NCBI GenBank assembly: GCA_017745295.1
Contig: JAGHZR010000006.1
Span: 62,001 to 126,000, forward strand
Reading direction: 5' to 3'
DNA: 64,000 nucleotides
DNA from: Novosphingobium sp.
GTDB taxonomy: Bacteria > Pseudomonadota > Alphaproteobacteria > Sphingomonadales > Sphingomonadaceae
Under the pieces are notes generated by a model that made no database searches, was not told where the DNA came from, and worked only from the letters and a program-made list of their open reading frames with translations. Numbering within the stretch: the stretch's first letter is position 1; each line of letters starts with the position of its first letter. This document shows, piece by piece, positions 35,743 through 44,324 of the stretch. The position numbers and the translations under genes were made by a program.

Positions 35743-37508
35743 CCGAACTGAACCGCCAGAGCGCAAGCAAGATCGCCGCCGCCGTCCGGAACGGCAAGAC
35801 CACCGCTGTTACCGCTGCCGAAGATGCGCTGGTGCGTATCGAAGCTTACGATGCCGTCCAGCCGCAAGTCTGGATCAGCCGGGCCAGCCGTGAAGACCTG
35901 CTCGCCGCCGCGCGCGCCGTCGATGCGCGTGTCGCGGCGGGCGAGGACCTGCCGCTGGCGGGTGTGCCGTTCGCGGTGAAGGACAATATCGACGTTATCG
36001 GTTTCGAGACGACGGCGGCCTGCCCCGCCTTCGCCTACGAGCCCGAACGCGACGCAGGGGTGGTCGAGCGCCTGCTGGCTGCGGGCGCGGTCTGCGTGGG
36101 CAAGACCAACCTCGACCAGTTCGCCACCGGCCTCAACGGCTCGCGCAGTCCTTACGGCATTCCGCGCAATGCCTCGAACCTCGCCTATGTCAGCGGCGGG
36201 TCGAGTTCGGGGTCCTCGATCGCGGTGGCGGCGGGGCTGGTGCCTTTCGCGCTCGGCACCGACACGGCGGGATCGGGCCGCGTGCCTGCCGCCTTCAACC
36301 ACCTGATCGGTTTCAAGCCGACCAAGGGCCGGTGGTCCACGCGGGGTCTCGTCCCGGCCTGTCGCACCATCGACTGCATCACCGTCTTCACCGACGATAC
36401 CGCCGATGCCCGGCTGGTCGATGCGGTGGTGGCCGGGTTCGACGTGGCCGATCCCTACTCCAAGGCTCTGGCCGACAGCCCGCTCGCCGTGAAGCGCATC
36501 GGCGTTCCGCGCCGTGAGCAGCGTGTGTTCTTCGGCGATGTCGAGTCCGAATATCTCTACGACAGGGCGCTGGAGACGCTGGCAGGCCTTGGCGAGATCG
36601 TCGAGATCGACCTCGCGCCGCTGCTCGAAGCCGCGCAATTGCTCTACGGCGGCCCCTGGGTGGCCGAGCGCACCGCCGCGATGGAAGGCATCCTCGCCAG
36701 CAACCCGCTTGCCGTCGATCCGACCGTGCGCGCGGTGGTCGAGCCGGGCAAGGACATGAGCGCAGTCGAGCTGTTCAACGGCATCTACCGCATGGCCGAT
36801 CTGAAGCGCCACGCCGACCTCTTGTGGGGCGAGATCGACATGCTCGCTTTCCCCACGACGGGGGCGACCTACCGCGTGGCCGAGATGCTCGCTGCCCCGG
36901 TGGCGCTCAACAGCAACCTCGGGCTCTACACCAATTTCGTGAACCTGCTGGATATGGCCGCGCTCGCGGTCCCGGCGGGCATTCGCGCCAATGCCACGGG
37001 CTTCGGGATCACCCTGATCGGCCCTGCCGACACCGACCGCGCCCTGCTGGATGCGGCCGACGCCTACCTTGCGGCCGCGGATCTTCCCGCGCCGCCGCCA
37101 CTCGATCTGGAGGGAAAGATGCAGACTGTTAAACTCGCCGTCGTCGGCGCGCACCTCAAGGACATGCCGCTCCATTGGCAGCTGACCAGCCGCGAGGCCG
37201 AATTCGTCGGCGCTTTCGAGACTGCGAGCAGCTACAAGCTCTACGCCATCGCCGATAGCGTGCCGCCCAAGCCCGCACTGGTGCATGACGAAGACGGCGC
37301 GGCGATCAAGGTGGAAGTCTACGAGTTGGGCGTCGCCGAATTCGGCAGCTTCACCGTGGACGTTCCCGCTCCGCTCGCGATCGGCAATGTGACCTTGGCC
37401 GACGGCACCACCGTCAAGGGCTTCGTCTCCGAACCGCGCGCCTTGAACGGCGCGGAGGACATCACGCACCTCGGCGGCTGGCGCGCCTATATCGCCAGCA
37501 AGGGCTGA
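35739..37508 (+). CDS. atzF: Allophanate hydrolase
   Basis: A 589-residue amidase-family enzyme that breaks allophanate into ammonia and CO2. The Ser-cisSer-Lys triad region is present (PFAVKDNID for Lys; SGGSSSGSS for the serines). The C-terminal domain starting VKLAVVGAHLKDMPLHWQLTSREAEFV is the extra domain found in AtzF/DUR1,2-type enzymes. The ATG at 35739 overlaps the carboxylase stop as ATGA. It completes the pathway and ends the operon that starts with the importer at 27466. An inverted repeat 30 bp downstream may mark the end of the transcript. Confidence 0.9.
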   Translation: MTELNRQSASKIAAAVRNGKTTAVTAAEDALVRIEAYDAVQPQVWISRASREDLLAAARAVDARVAAGEDLPLAGVPFAVKDNIDVIGFETTAACPAFAYEPERDAGVVERLLAAGAVCVGKTNLDQFATGLNGSRSPYGIPRNASNLAYVSGGSSSGSSIAVAAGLVPFALGTDTAGSGRVPAAFNHLIGFKPTKGRWSTRGLVPACRTIDCITVFTDDTADARLVDAVVAGFDVADPYSKALADSPLAVKRIGVPRREQRVFFGDVESEYLYDRALETLAGLGEIVEIDLAPLLEAAQLLYGGPWVAERTAAMEGILASNPLAVDPTVRAVVEPGKDMSAVELFNGIYRMADLKRHADLLWGEIDMLAFPTTGATYRVAEMLAAPVALNSNLGLYTNFVNLLDMAALAVPAGIRANATGFGITLIGPADTDRALLDAADAYLAAADLPAPPPLDLEGKMQTVKLAVVGAHLKDMPLHWQLTSREAEFVGAFETASSYKLYAIADSVPPKPALVHDEDGAAIKVEVYELGVAEFGSFTVDVPAPLAIGNVTLADGTTVKGFVSEPRALNGAEDITHLGGWRAYIASKG

Positions 37509-37539
37509 AGCTTTCTCTCGTCTTCTGCAGTGTGAGACC

Positions 37540-37610
37540 CTTCGACAAGCTCAGGGTGAGCGGACGTAGTGGAAGAACCTATAATCCCGCTCAGGCTGAG
37601 CTTGTCGAAG
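37540..37610. repeat. Long-range inverted repeat (CTTCGACAAGCTCAG)
   Basis: A 15-bp arm CTTCGACAAGCTCAG (37540-37554) is repeated perfectly in inverse at 37596-37610, 41 bp apart, in the gap after allophanate hydrolase. The same word occurs widely between genes in sphingomonads (from memory). It could act as a transcript-end or mRNA-stability hairpin. Confidence 0.6.
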
Positions 37611-37694
37611 CCCCGTGAGTGGGGCGCTGCCTTTGTAGGAAAGAAGAAGGGCTCAGCTCTAAGTACAATTCACATAGAGTAAGGGGCAAAATCT

Positions 37695-38624
37695 ATGCGC
37701 AAGTTCGTTACGATGCTGCTGGCCGCCAGTGCCGCTCTGCCTTCGCTCGCGCATGCGGAGCAGGTGATCCCGGTGCCGGGCTTCGCGGATTTCCTCGCGG
37801 TGGACGGCAAGACCGTCTGGGTGACGAACAAGGGCCGGGTCGAGCAGTGGTCCCGCAAGGGCAAGCGCGCCGAAGTGGCGCTGGCGCATCCCTGCGGGGC
37901 GATGGCGATCGCTTCCGGCTCGCTGTGGGTGGCGGATTGCGACGAGAAAGCGGTCAAGCGGATCGACGTGAAGACGGCCAAGCTGGTCGCCACGATCCCC
38001 ACCGGCATCGCCTCCAGCGGTGAACTCAACGTGGTGGCGGGCGATGGTTCGGTTTGGGTCGCCAGCGACAACGGGGCCGAGGGGCGCGGGGGCCTCGTCG
38101 CCCGCATCGATCCGGCGACGAACAAGGTCTCCGCCTCGGTACCGGTCGATCCGGGGACATGGTATCTGACTTATGGCTTCGGCGCGGTCTGGGCGGTGAG
38201 CGCGGCGAAGCAGTCGCTCCAGCGCATCGACACCGCCACCAACGCCGTCACCGCGACGATCCCGCTCGGCAAGGAGCCGGGCTTCCTCGTCGCGGGCGAG
38301 GGCGGCGTCTGGGTGCAGGAGCAGGGCGATGGTACCGTCGCCCGCATCGATCCCGCCACCAATGCGCTCGCCGGGCGGATCAAGGTGGGCGACAACCTCA
38401 AGTGGGGCGATATCGATACCGGCGCGGGCAAAGTTTGGCTGCGCACCACCGACGATCAGGTCTTCGCGGTGATCGACCCCGCCACGATGACGGTCACGGC
38501 GCGCAAGGGCAAGGCTGCGGGCAGCGGGGCCTTGCGCTGGACCCGCAAGGGTGTCTGGACTTCGGCCCATGACGAACACACGCTCTCGTGGTGGAGCCGC
38601 TCGGAACTGAAATCGGGGCGCTAG
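37695..38624 (+). CDS. Exported beta-propeller (YVTN-like) repeat protein
   Basis: A 309-residue periplasmic protein with a clean signal peptide (MRKFVTMLLAASAALPSLAHA). The body is a chain of about seven propeller blades of the YVTN/Vgb-like type, with repeated signatures VARIDPATNKV, QRIDTATNAV and VARIDPATNAL, each followed by GSLWVADC/GSVWVASD-like strands. No catalytic residues can be named; such proteins act as binding or scaffold proteins, or occasionally as lyases. The ATG at 37695 is preceded by AAGGGG. It lies downstream of the guanidine operon but is separated by the inverted repeat, so it is probably a separate transcript. Confidence 0.8.
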   Translation: MRKFVTMLLAASAALPSLAHAEQVIPVPGFADFLAVDGKTVWVTNKGRVEQWSRKGKRAEVALAHPCGAMAIASGSLWVADCDEKAVKRIDVKTAKLVATIPTGIASSGELNVVAGDGSVWVASDNGAEGRGGLVARIDPATNKVSASVPVDPGTWYLTYGFGAVWAVSAAKQSLQRIDTATNAVTATIPLGKEPGFLVAGEGGVWVQEQGDGTVARIDPATNALAGRIKVGDNLKWGDIDTGAGKVWLRTTDDQVFAVIDPATMTVTARKGKAAGSGALRWTRKGVWTSAHDEHTLSWWSRSELKSGR

Positions 38625-38754
38625 GACCGGGCCTGCACATGGCGCTCGCGCTCCAAGGCCGCTCTGTTCTATCAGCCTGATCCGATGCCGTGCTATCGGC
38701 AGGGAAGGGGGCGGCAGAAAAGAGGGCGCCAATGATAAAGGTACGGAACGAGGC

Positions 38755-39693
38755 ATGAGCGAACGCACGCCGCTGACAGACAGGAAGTTCGCCAGCCGGG
38801 TGGACTGGAACCTGATGCGCACGTTCGTCGATATCGTGCGGGCAGGCGGCATCGGCGCGGCGGCGCGGCAGCTCAACAAGCAGCAGCCCAGCGTCAGCGC
38901 GGCGCTCAAGCGGCTGGAGGATCACGTCGGCGCCACCCTGCTGCACCGCACGGCGAGCGGCGTGGAGATGACGGCGGCGGGCAAGGCGATGATGGCGCTT
39001 TGCGAGGACATGCTCGAATCCGCGCGGATGATGCCGCATCAGATCGCCCAGGCGACCAAGCGTGTCGAAGGCGTGGTGCGCATCCAGATCGTTTCGGCCA
39101 TCGTTTCCGAGGAATTCGACGAGGCGATCGCCAGCTTCCACCGGCGCAACCCTGATATCCAGATCGAGATCCGGGTCTCGTCCTGGCGCCAGGTGCTCGA
39201 TGCGCTGGAGTCGGGCGAAGTGGAAGTGGGGATCGGCTACGATAACAGCGTGCGCGGCAATCTCGTCTACGAGCCGTTGTTCGTCGAGCGCCAGCAGCTC
39301 TATTGCAGCCGCAGCCACCCGCTGTTCGGCTATCGCATCACCCAGCCGCAGGAACTCAAGAGCGAGGCTTTCGTGCTCATGGGCGAGGGGGAGATCGAGA
39401 TCATCACCCACTTGCGCCGCCGCTATCGGCTGGGGACGCGGGTGGCGGCGCTGGCCGACGACATGAATGAGGTCCGCCGCCTGATCCTCTGCGGCGTGGG
39501 CATCGGCTTCCTGCCCACCTCGATCGTTCAGGCCGACGTGGAGCGGGGCTTGCTCTGGCCGCTGCTCCACGGCGATTTCGAGCCGGGCTACGACATCTTC
39601 CTGCTCGCCCGCGCCGAGCCGGAACGCGATACCGCCACGCAGCTTTTCGTGGACGAGGTGTTCCGCCGGATCCGCGCGCATCCCCGCGTGTAG
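38755..39693 (+). CDS. LysR-family transcriptional regulator
   Basis: A 312-residue LysR-type regulator. The winged helix-turn-helix is at about 18-80 (WNLMRTFVDIVRAGGIGAAARQL, then QPSVSAALKRLEDHVG), and the effector domain follows (VRIQIVSAIVSEEFDEAI; GVGIGFLPTSIV). The ATG at 38755 has GAGG close upstream. It is in the same direction as the beta-propeller gene, 130 bp after it. Because LysR proteins often control a divergent or adjacent gene, the target could be either neighbour; no clear T-N11-A box was chosen. Confidence 0.88.
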   Translation: MSERTPLTDRKFASRVDWNLMRTFVDIVRAGGIGAAARQLNKQQPSVSAALKRLEDHVGATLLHRTASGVEMTAAGKAMMALCEDMLESARMMPHQIAQATKRVEGVVRIQIVSAIVSEEFDEAIASFHRRNPDIQIEIRVSSWRQVLDALESGEVEVGIGYDNSVRGNLVYEPLFVERQQLYCSRSHPLFGYRITQPQELKSEAFVLMGEGEIEIITHLRRRYRLGTRVAALADDMNEVRRLILCGVGIGFLPTSIVQADVERGLLWPLLHGDFEPGYDIFLLARAEPERDTATQLFVDEVFRRIRAHPRV

Positions 39694-39964
39694 CCGGACC
39701 GGGCCATCAACCGGATCTATGCCTTCCATCATGAATTCGCCTCTGTCTCGATGACGGGCTTCGCTTCAGTCTTGCCGAATAGAGGCAGGATGAAGGTGGA
39801 CAGGTGATCCTCAGAACCAATCTCCCGGAAAAGCGGACGGGTCTCGCCGGTGGCCTCCCGGCATTTGCGGCCATGGTCCTCAAGGTCCTGCGAGACGGCA
39901 TGGAGGCGCGGGCCGGTGCCATTCGCGGGGCGCAGGATCGCGGTCCCGGTCGGCGGGGACGCAA

Positions 39965-40351
39965 GTGAGCCTGGCGAGGCTTTCCCTCGCTCTTTGCGGA
40001 GCGACCCTCATCGCGGCGCTGGGGCAACCGGCCATGGCTGAGCCCCATCACAAGGCGCGTCTGGTGTCGTGCGAAAGCGGCGATTGCCTGCTGCTGTCGG
40101 GGACTCGCGAAAACCCCGATGCGCTTGTTCGCGTCAACGGGCATCTCGTCCGTGCGGAAGGCGGGCGGGGTTGGAAAGTGCTTCTCCCGATCGAGAGCGT
40201 GCGCGCATGGTCCTTGCCCGGCGCGCGCAGTATTGCTGTTACCACGCAGAATCCGGACATGCGAAATAGTGTTGTAAAGCAAGTCGATCTGCCGATCGGC
40301 ATGTTGGGGAGTATTACTGAACTGGCCTATCTGGTAATACCGCAGCGATAA
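39965..40351 (+). CDS. Small exported protein, unknown
   Basis: A 128-residue protein with a GTG start preceded by GGGGAC and a signal peptide (SLARLSLALCGATLIAALGQPAMAEP). The mature part has a Cys pair (SCESGDC) that could form a disulfide, and no recognised motif. Its last codons contain a TATTAC-N16-GTAATA sequence that resembles, but does not fit, the operators of the guanidine block. About 270 bp without a supported gene precede it. Confidence 0.55.
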   Translation: MSLARLSLALCGATLIAALGQPAMAEPHHKARLVSCESGDCLLLSGTRENPDALVRVNGHLVRAEGGRGWKVLLPIESVRAWSLPGARSIAVTTQNPDMRNSVVKQVDLPIGMLGSITELAYLVIPQR

Positions 40352-40464
40352 ACGACAGCAACGGTCGCCGCGACTGCCTGATATATTGCAAGATCTTCCC
40401 AAAAGCGCTATGGCGACGTCAGTCACCGTAGACGTGATCCTGTATCCGCGCTTTGGAGAAGATG

Positions 40465-40809
40465 ATGAAGATTGGCATTCTGGCGCTGGCATCGCTGGCC
40501 TTCGCAACGACCGCATCTGCTGAAACCGGTGCCGCTACCGGCGAAAACCCGTTTGCGCGCGATCAGGCCGTTCTTGACCTGAAGGGGCTGGACCTCGCGA
40601 CGGCGGAAGGGCAGCAGCGCCTGGCCATTCGCATGGACAATGCCGCACGCTCGGTCTGCGGTGAGAAAATGGCCGGCGTGCATCTCGCCCTCGAACGCAA
40701 GGCGCAGGATTGCCGCGCTGCCGTTCTGGCCGATATCCGCGATCGCATCGAGAACCGGCGCGCCGACGCTTCCCGCGTTCCTGCGGCAAAGCTCGCTCTC
40801 GCGCGCTGA
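40465..40809 (+). CDS. UrcA-family exported protein
   Basis: A 114-residue secreted protein with signal peptide (MKIGILALASLAFATTASA). The mature part follows the sphingomonad UrcA pattern: VLDLKGLDLATAEGQQRLAIRMDNAARSVC, then a second Cys about 19 residues on (AQDCRAAV), giving the typical two-Cys helical protein. Its function is unknown. The ATG at 40465 sits 6 nt after GGAG; an ATG one codon earlier is too close. A clear intrinsic terminator follows at 40847-40882. Confidence 0.75.
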   Translation: MKIGILALASLAFATTASAETGAATGENPFARDQAVLDLKGLDLATAEGQQRLAIRMDNAARSVCGEKMAGVHLALERKAQDCRAAVLADIRDRIENRRADASRVPAAKLALAR

Positions 40810-40846
40810 CGGTCAGGTCCTAACAGGCCAGCATTTGGCCCGGCTG

Positions 40847-40882
40847 AAAGCCTCCTTGCCCCGAGCAAGGGGGCTTTTCTGT
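40847..40882 (+). terminator. Rho-independent terminator after the UrcA-family gene
   Basis: AAAGCCTCCTTGC pairs with GCAAGGGGGCTTT (one mismatch) around a short CCCGA loop, followed by a TTTTCTGTTT run. Confidence 0.8.
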
Positions 40883-41013
40883 TTCTGGGTCACGACAGTC
40901 GTTCCGGCATAGACCTGATCTATGTTCTGCATATCGCTTTGCCATCTGGCGTGATGCCGCCGCTTTCAGGATGTTCGACTCAAGCTCAGGGCGAAGAGCG
41001 GCATAGGCTCTCG

Positions 41014-41071
41014 CCCGTTCGATGAGCCGCAGCGGGCGGTCGCTCCTACAGGAGCGGCTCGTTCGAACGGG
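41014..41071. repeat. Extended stem-loop upstream of the second desaturase
   Basis: Outer arms CCCGTTCGA and TCGAACGGG pair perfectly; a next block (GAGC with GCTC) and an inner hairpin CGCTCC-taca-GGAGCG also pair. It ends 25 bp before the chosen start of the desaturase-like gene, so it could be a 5' leader structure or a dispersed repeat. Confidence 0.5.
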
Positions 41072-41096
41072 TGGAAAATTCTACGAGGGCAGGCAT

Positions 41097-42077
41097 ATGG
41101 AAGGGGTTCGCGTAGGTAAACGGATCATAGGCGGGCAGTCGCCGGTCATCGTGGGGTGGGAGAACATCCCCAAGGTGGAAGGCGGCCCGGTGAAACAGTT
41201 CGTCTTCACCTGGTTCCAGCCGACGATCCTCTTCGCACTGATCGCCTTCTGGTACTATGCGCCGAACTCGATCGCCAAGGCATCGACGGCGATCGGCATC
41301 GGCATCGGCTTCAAGGTGCTGCTGCTGGCGATGGAATGGGCCTTCCCGCGCCACGAAAGCTGGCGCCTGACCTGGAAGGAACTGACCACCGACCTGTTCT
41401 ATGTCGGGCTCGGCTACACCGTGCTGCGTCTGGTCGACGATTACATTGGCGACGGCGTGATGATCGACAGCATCCTGCACCAGTTCGACTGGGACAAGTT
41501 CAGCTGGTTCCTGGGGCTGCCGCTGTTGCTCCAGGCGTTCCTCATCGCCTTCATCTTCGACTTCGGGCAATACTGGATGCACCGGGGCATGCACAACTGG
41601 TATCCGCTCTGGTTGACCCATTCCGTGCACCACTACATCACCCAGCTGAACATCAACAAGGGCGCGGTCGGCAATCCAGTAGAGCTGTTCCTGATCGGCC
41701 TCGGCATCGGCGGGTTCTTCGACTTCCTGCCGCGCGCCGCCCTGCTGGCCGGTGCTTTCGGCATGGCGATCGGGACCTATCAGCACATCAACGTCCGCTT
41801 CAATTCGCCGCGCTGGTGGCGCTATCTGTTCAACACGACGGAGCACCACAGCCTGCACCATTCGCAGGACTTCGAGGCGAGCCGCAGCAACTATTCCAAC
41901 ACCTTCATCTTCATCGACCGCATGTTCGGCACGTGCGTGGACGGCGAGGCGGAACTGCTCGGGATGGAGGGCGGACGCCGCATGTCGATCCGCGAGCAGA
42001 TGACCTTCCCCTTCACCGAAGGCTGGAAGACCATGAAGGAGCGGTTCGGCCGGACCACCGCCGTTCCCGCCGAGTAA
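41097..42077 (+). CDS. Sterol desaturase / fatty acid hydroxylase family protein 2
   Basis: A 326-residue membrane diiron oxygenase-like protein related to the one at 23298. The His clusters are YWMHRGMH, THSVHHYI and EHHSLHHSQDFEASRSNYSNT, with about four to five hydrophobic helices. The ATG at 41097 is chosen for the AGGG just upstream; an upstream in-frame ATG would put the stem-loop at 41014-41071 inside the gene. The substrate is unknown. It is followed at 43 bp by a small membrane protein gene. Confidence 0.83.
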   Translation: MEGVRVGKRIIGGQSPVIVGWENIPKVEGGPVKQFVFTWFQPTILFALIAFWYYAPNSIAKASTAIGIGIGFKVLLLAMEWAFPRHESWRLTWKELTTDLFYVGLGYTVLRLVDDYIGDGVMIDSILHQFDWDKFSWFLGLPLLLQAFLIAFIFDFGQYWMHRGMHNWYPLWLTHSVHHYITQLNINKGAVGNPVELFLIGLGIGGFFDFLPRAALLAGAFGMAIGTYQHINVRFNSPRWWRYLFNTTEHHSLHHSQDFEASRSNYSNTFIFIDRMFGTCVDGEAELLGMEGGRRMSIREQMTFPFTEGWKTMKERFGRTTAVPAE

Positions 42078-42120
42078 CGGTTCCGCCGGTATGGCAGCAC
42101 TCATCCAGAGAAACGATCCC

Positions 42121-42732
42121 ATGAATTCAGGCTTCATCAATTGGATCTGGCATGTTCGGGGCAGTCTGGCACTGGCTCCGGAGCAGTCGGGCGACGATGC
42201 CTTCGAGAGGCTGGCGCCGCTGTTCCGGCAGACGGGAACCAGCCACAAACGGACCAGCGACAGCTTGACCTTTCGCAAGATCGATCCGGCGGCGCAGGAC
42301 AAGATGTCGGTGTTCGACGGCGGTGTCCTGCGGATCGAACAAGGCGCGGGCGGGGACGTCCTGCACTACAATCTGACCAGCCGGGCCTTGCTGTTCTGTT
42401 TTCTGGCACCGCTGCTGTTTCTGGCCTTCGCGCAGCTTACCGTGCTCAAGGGCAAGTTCGACAAGCCGCCTGCCGACACGGCCGGCAAGGCCGAAGCCTT
42501 GAAGAAGGCCAAGCGGGAAAGCGCGATGCTGATCCAGAACCCGATCGACAAGGCGCTGGGCGCGCCCGCGCCCGAAAAGCCGAAGAAGGACGAAAAGCGC
42601 GGCGGCGACAGGAAGGCGTCCCCCAAGGCCGCTTACATATTCGCCGGAATTTTTGCCGCGCTCTATTTCGTGGGTCGTATCTGGGAGGCCCGGCTGGTCG
42701 GCTCGCTGTTCCGTAAAAGGCTATCCGAGTAA
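42121..42732 (+). CDS. Membrane protein of unknown function
   Basis: A 203-residue protein with two hydrophobic segments (ALLFCFLAPLLFLAFAQLTVL near residues 90-110 and AAYIFAGIFAALYFVGRIWEA near 172-192). Between them lies a Lys/Glu/Pro-rich charged linker (PEKPKKDEKRGGDRKAS), and a soluble N-terminal part precedes. It looks like an inner-membrane protein with its linker on one side; no family was recognised. The ATG at 42121 is preceded by AGAGAAACG; an ATG 30 nt earlier lacks a ribosome site. Confidence 0.6.
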   Translation: MNSGFINWIWHVRGSLALAPEQSGDDAFERLAPLFRQTGTSHKRTSDSLTFRKIDPAAQDKMSVFDGGVLRIEQGAGGDVLHYNLTSRALLFCFLAPLLFLAFAQLTVLKGKFDKPPADTAGKAEALKKAKRESAMLIQNPIDKALGAPAPEKPKKDEKRGGDRKASPKAAYIFAGIFAALYFVGRIWEARLVGSLFRKRLSE

Positions 42733-42735
42733 TAC

Positions 42736-42770
42736 ATCGCTCGGCCGGTAGCCGGGGCCGGTCGAGCGAT
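42736..42770. terminator. Hairpin after the membrane protein gene
   Basis: ATCGCTCGGCCGG pairs with CCGGTCGAGCGAT (one mismatch) immediately after the stop. No T run follows, so its strength is uncertain. Confidence 0.5.
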
Positions 42771-42880
42771 CGGGGCGTCCCAACCAAGGTATGGGTACTA
42801 TCCGCTTTTCCCGCGCCCACTTTCATGAACGGCAGCGACGACCGACCCCGGTTGTCCGATGGCCCGACATGGAGATGAAG

Positions 42881-43927
42881 ATGGCTGCATCCTGGCACGT
42901 GCGATCGCTACTGAATGCGGACCCGAGCTATGAAGGCGAACTCGGATCGGTGAGACGACTCACTGCCGACAATTTCCCGCTGCTGCGGCGCATGTCGATG
43001 AAGCGGCTGGTCCTGGCGCCCGATGCGATCCGCGAGCCGCACTGGCATGCCAATGCCGATGAACTGGCCTATTGCCTGTCCGGCACGTTGCTGATCTCGG
43101 TACTCGATACGGCGGACGTCTTCGGCTCCTTCACGATCCGCCCCGGTGAAATGTTCCATATTCCCACTGGCTCGCTCCATACCATCGAGAACGTCGGCGA
43201 AGGGATGGCGGAACTGATCATCGTGTTCAGCGACGAGCGGCCCGAGGATTTCTCGCTCCATGCCGCTTTCGGGGCGATGACGGATGCCGTGCTGGGCAAT
43301 ACTTTCGACCTGCCCGCCTCGGCGCTGGCTCCGGTCAGGCGCGATACCGGCTCGCCGATCCTCGTGCGGCGCCCCGCGGCGGCGGAAATTCCGGCTGCGG
43401 CCGAGTATCCCGATCCCCACAAGTTCGATATCGCCGACGAAACCCCGCCCATCGACTTTCCCTATGGCACTGCGCGGGTCGCAAGATCGCAGTTCTGGCC
43501 TTCGCTGAAGAACATGGCGATGTACTCCGTCGTCGTGCGCGAGAACGGCATGCGCGAACCGCACTGGCATCCGGGAACGGCCGAGATGGGATACGTCCAT
43601 AAGGGCCATGCGCGCATGTCGATCCTCGATCCGGACGGCAGCGTCGATACATATGAACTGCAACCGGGAGACGCCTATTTCATCCCGCGATCCTATCCGC
43701 ACCAGATCGAGGTCCTGGGCGAGGAGGACATCCACTTCCTGATCTTCTTCGACCAGCCGATGCCTGCCGACATCGGCTACCGGGCGGCGGTCTCGTCGTT
43801 TTCCAGAAGCGTGCTGGCCGCGACTTTCGGCGGAAATGTGGAAGACATGCCGATCCTGCCGCTGACCACCGCCGATCCACTGATCGTGGGACGCGTCAAT
43901 CCCGTCGATACCGAGGGCGGACGATAG
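42881..43927 (+). CDS. Bicupin (oxalate decarboxylase-like) protein
   Basis: A 348-residue double-cupin protein. Both cupin domains keep the metal-binding pattern: the first has REPHWHANADELAYCLSG with PTGSLHTIEN; the second has REPHWHPGTAEMGYVHKG with PRSYPHQIE (HxH, Glu, His). Bicupins of this form include oxalate decarboxylases and several dioxygenases, so a Mn- or Fe-dependent enzyme is likely, but the substrate cannot be read. I chose the ATG at 42881 because GGAG lies 6 nt upstream; three other in-frame ATGs lie before it. There is no signal peptide. Confidence 0.82.
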   Translation: MAASWHVRSLLNADPSYEGELGSVRRLTADNFPLLRRMSMKRLVLAPDAIREPHWHANADELAYCLSGTLLISVLDTADVFGSFTIRPGEMFHIPTGSLHTIENVGEGMAELIIVFSDERPEDFSLHAAFGAMTDAVLGNTFDLPASALAPVRRDTGSPILVRRPAAAEIPAAAEYPDPHKFDIADETPPIDFPYGTARVARSQFWPSLKNMAMYSVVVRENGMREPHWHPGTAEMGYVHKGHARMSILDPDGSVDTYELQPGDAYFIPRSYPHQIEVLGEEDIHFLIFFDQPMPADIGYRAAVSSFSRSVLAATFGGNVEDMPILPLTTADPLIVGRVNPVDTEGGR

Positions 43928-44324
43928 CGGATCGGAAAATCCGAATATTGAAAGATTGCTGTAGATAGAGGGGTATCTTCGCGATCGGGCCGGAATGCTC
44001 GCTTTCGATGATTCCCCGTGGCTGGCCGTGTCCCGCTTCGGGCCGGGGCGAAGAGTTGCGGGAAAGCACTTCGACAAGCGGGATTCGGTATGCGGATAGT
44101 CAGCCTGAAGCGCGCGGGATTTCGGAATTCATGCGTCTATCCGGAAACATCTGACAATATTCTATTAGCAATTCTCTTGGTCTCCATACGCCGAAGGTTT
44201 GCGCGTCGTTACATTTGATGTCTGAGGCGTGCATTTCTCGGCCGGAGATTGACAGAGCGACGCAGCCATAACCAGTGCCCTGCAAATGCAAGTCATTCGC
44301 ACTTGCGAATTCAGGGGAACAGGT
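43928..44324. other. Intergenic region, no gene supported
   Basis: About 400 bp. No gene with a convincing start and family is seen. It contains a partial CTTCGACAAGC word near 44065 and, at its right end, the Fur-like box of the following TonB receptor gene. Confidence 0.5.
44288..44306 (+). promoter_or_regulatory. Fur-like box upstream of TonB receptor
   Basis: A GCAAGT-N7-ACTTGC palindrome with ATTCGCA in the centre, lying 18 bp before the GTG start of the receptor. A 19-bp copy with two differences lies before the receptor gene ending at 53457 (see 55694-55712). Shared placement before siderophore-type receptors suggests iron (Fur-type) control. Confidence 0.55.

Noticed and set aside
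40312..40339. A fifth TATTAC/GTAATA pair inside the small exported protein gene
   Set aside because: The spacing is 16 rather than 14 bp, and it lies in the 3' end of a coding sequence more than 10 kb from the block; probably chance.
44286..44324. ATG at 44286 as the start of the TonB receptor
   Set aside because: It overlaps the Fur-like box and gives no proper signal peptide; the GTG at 44325 has GGGGA and a better signal.
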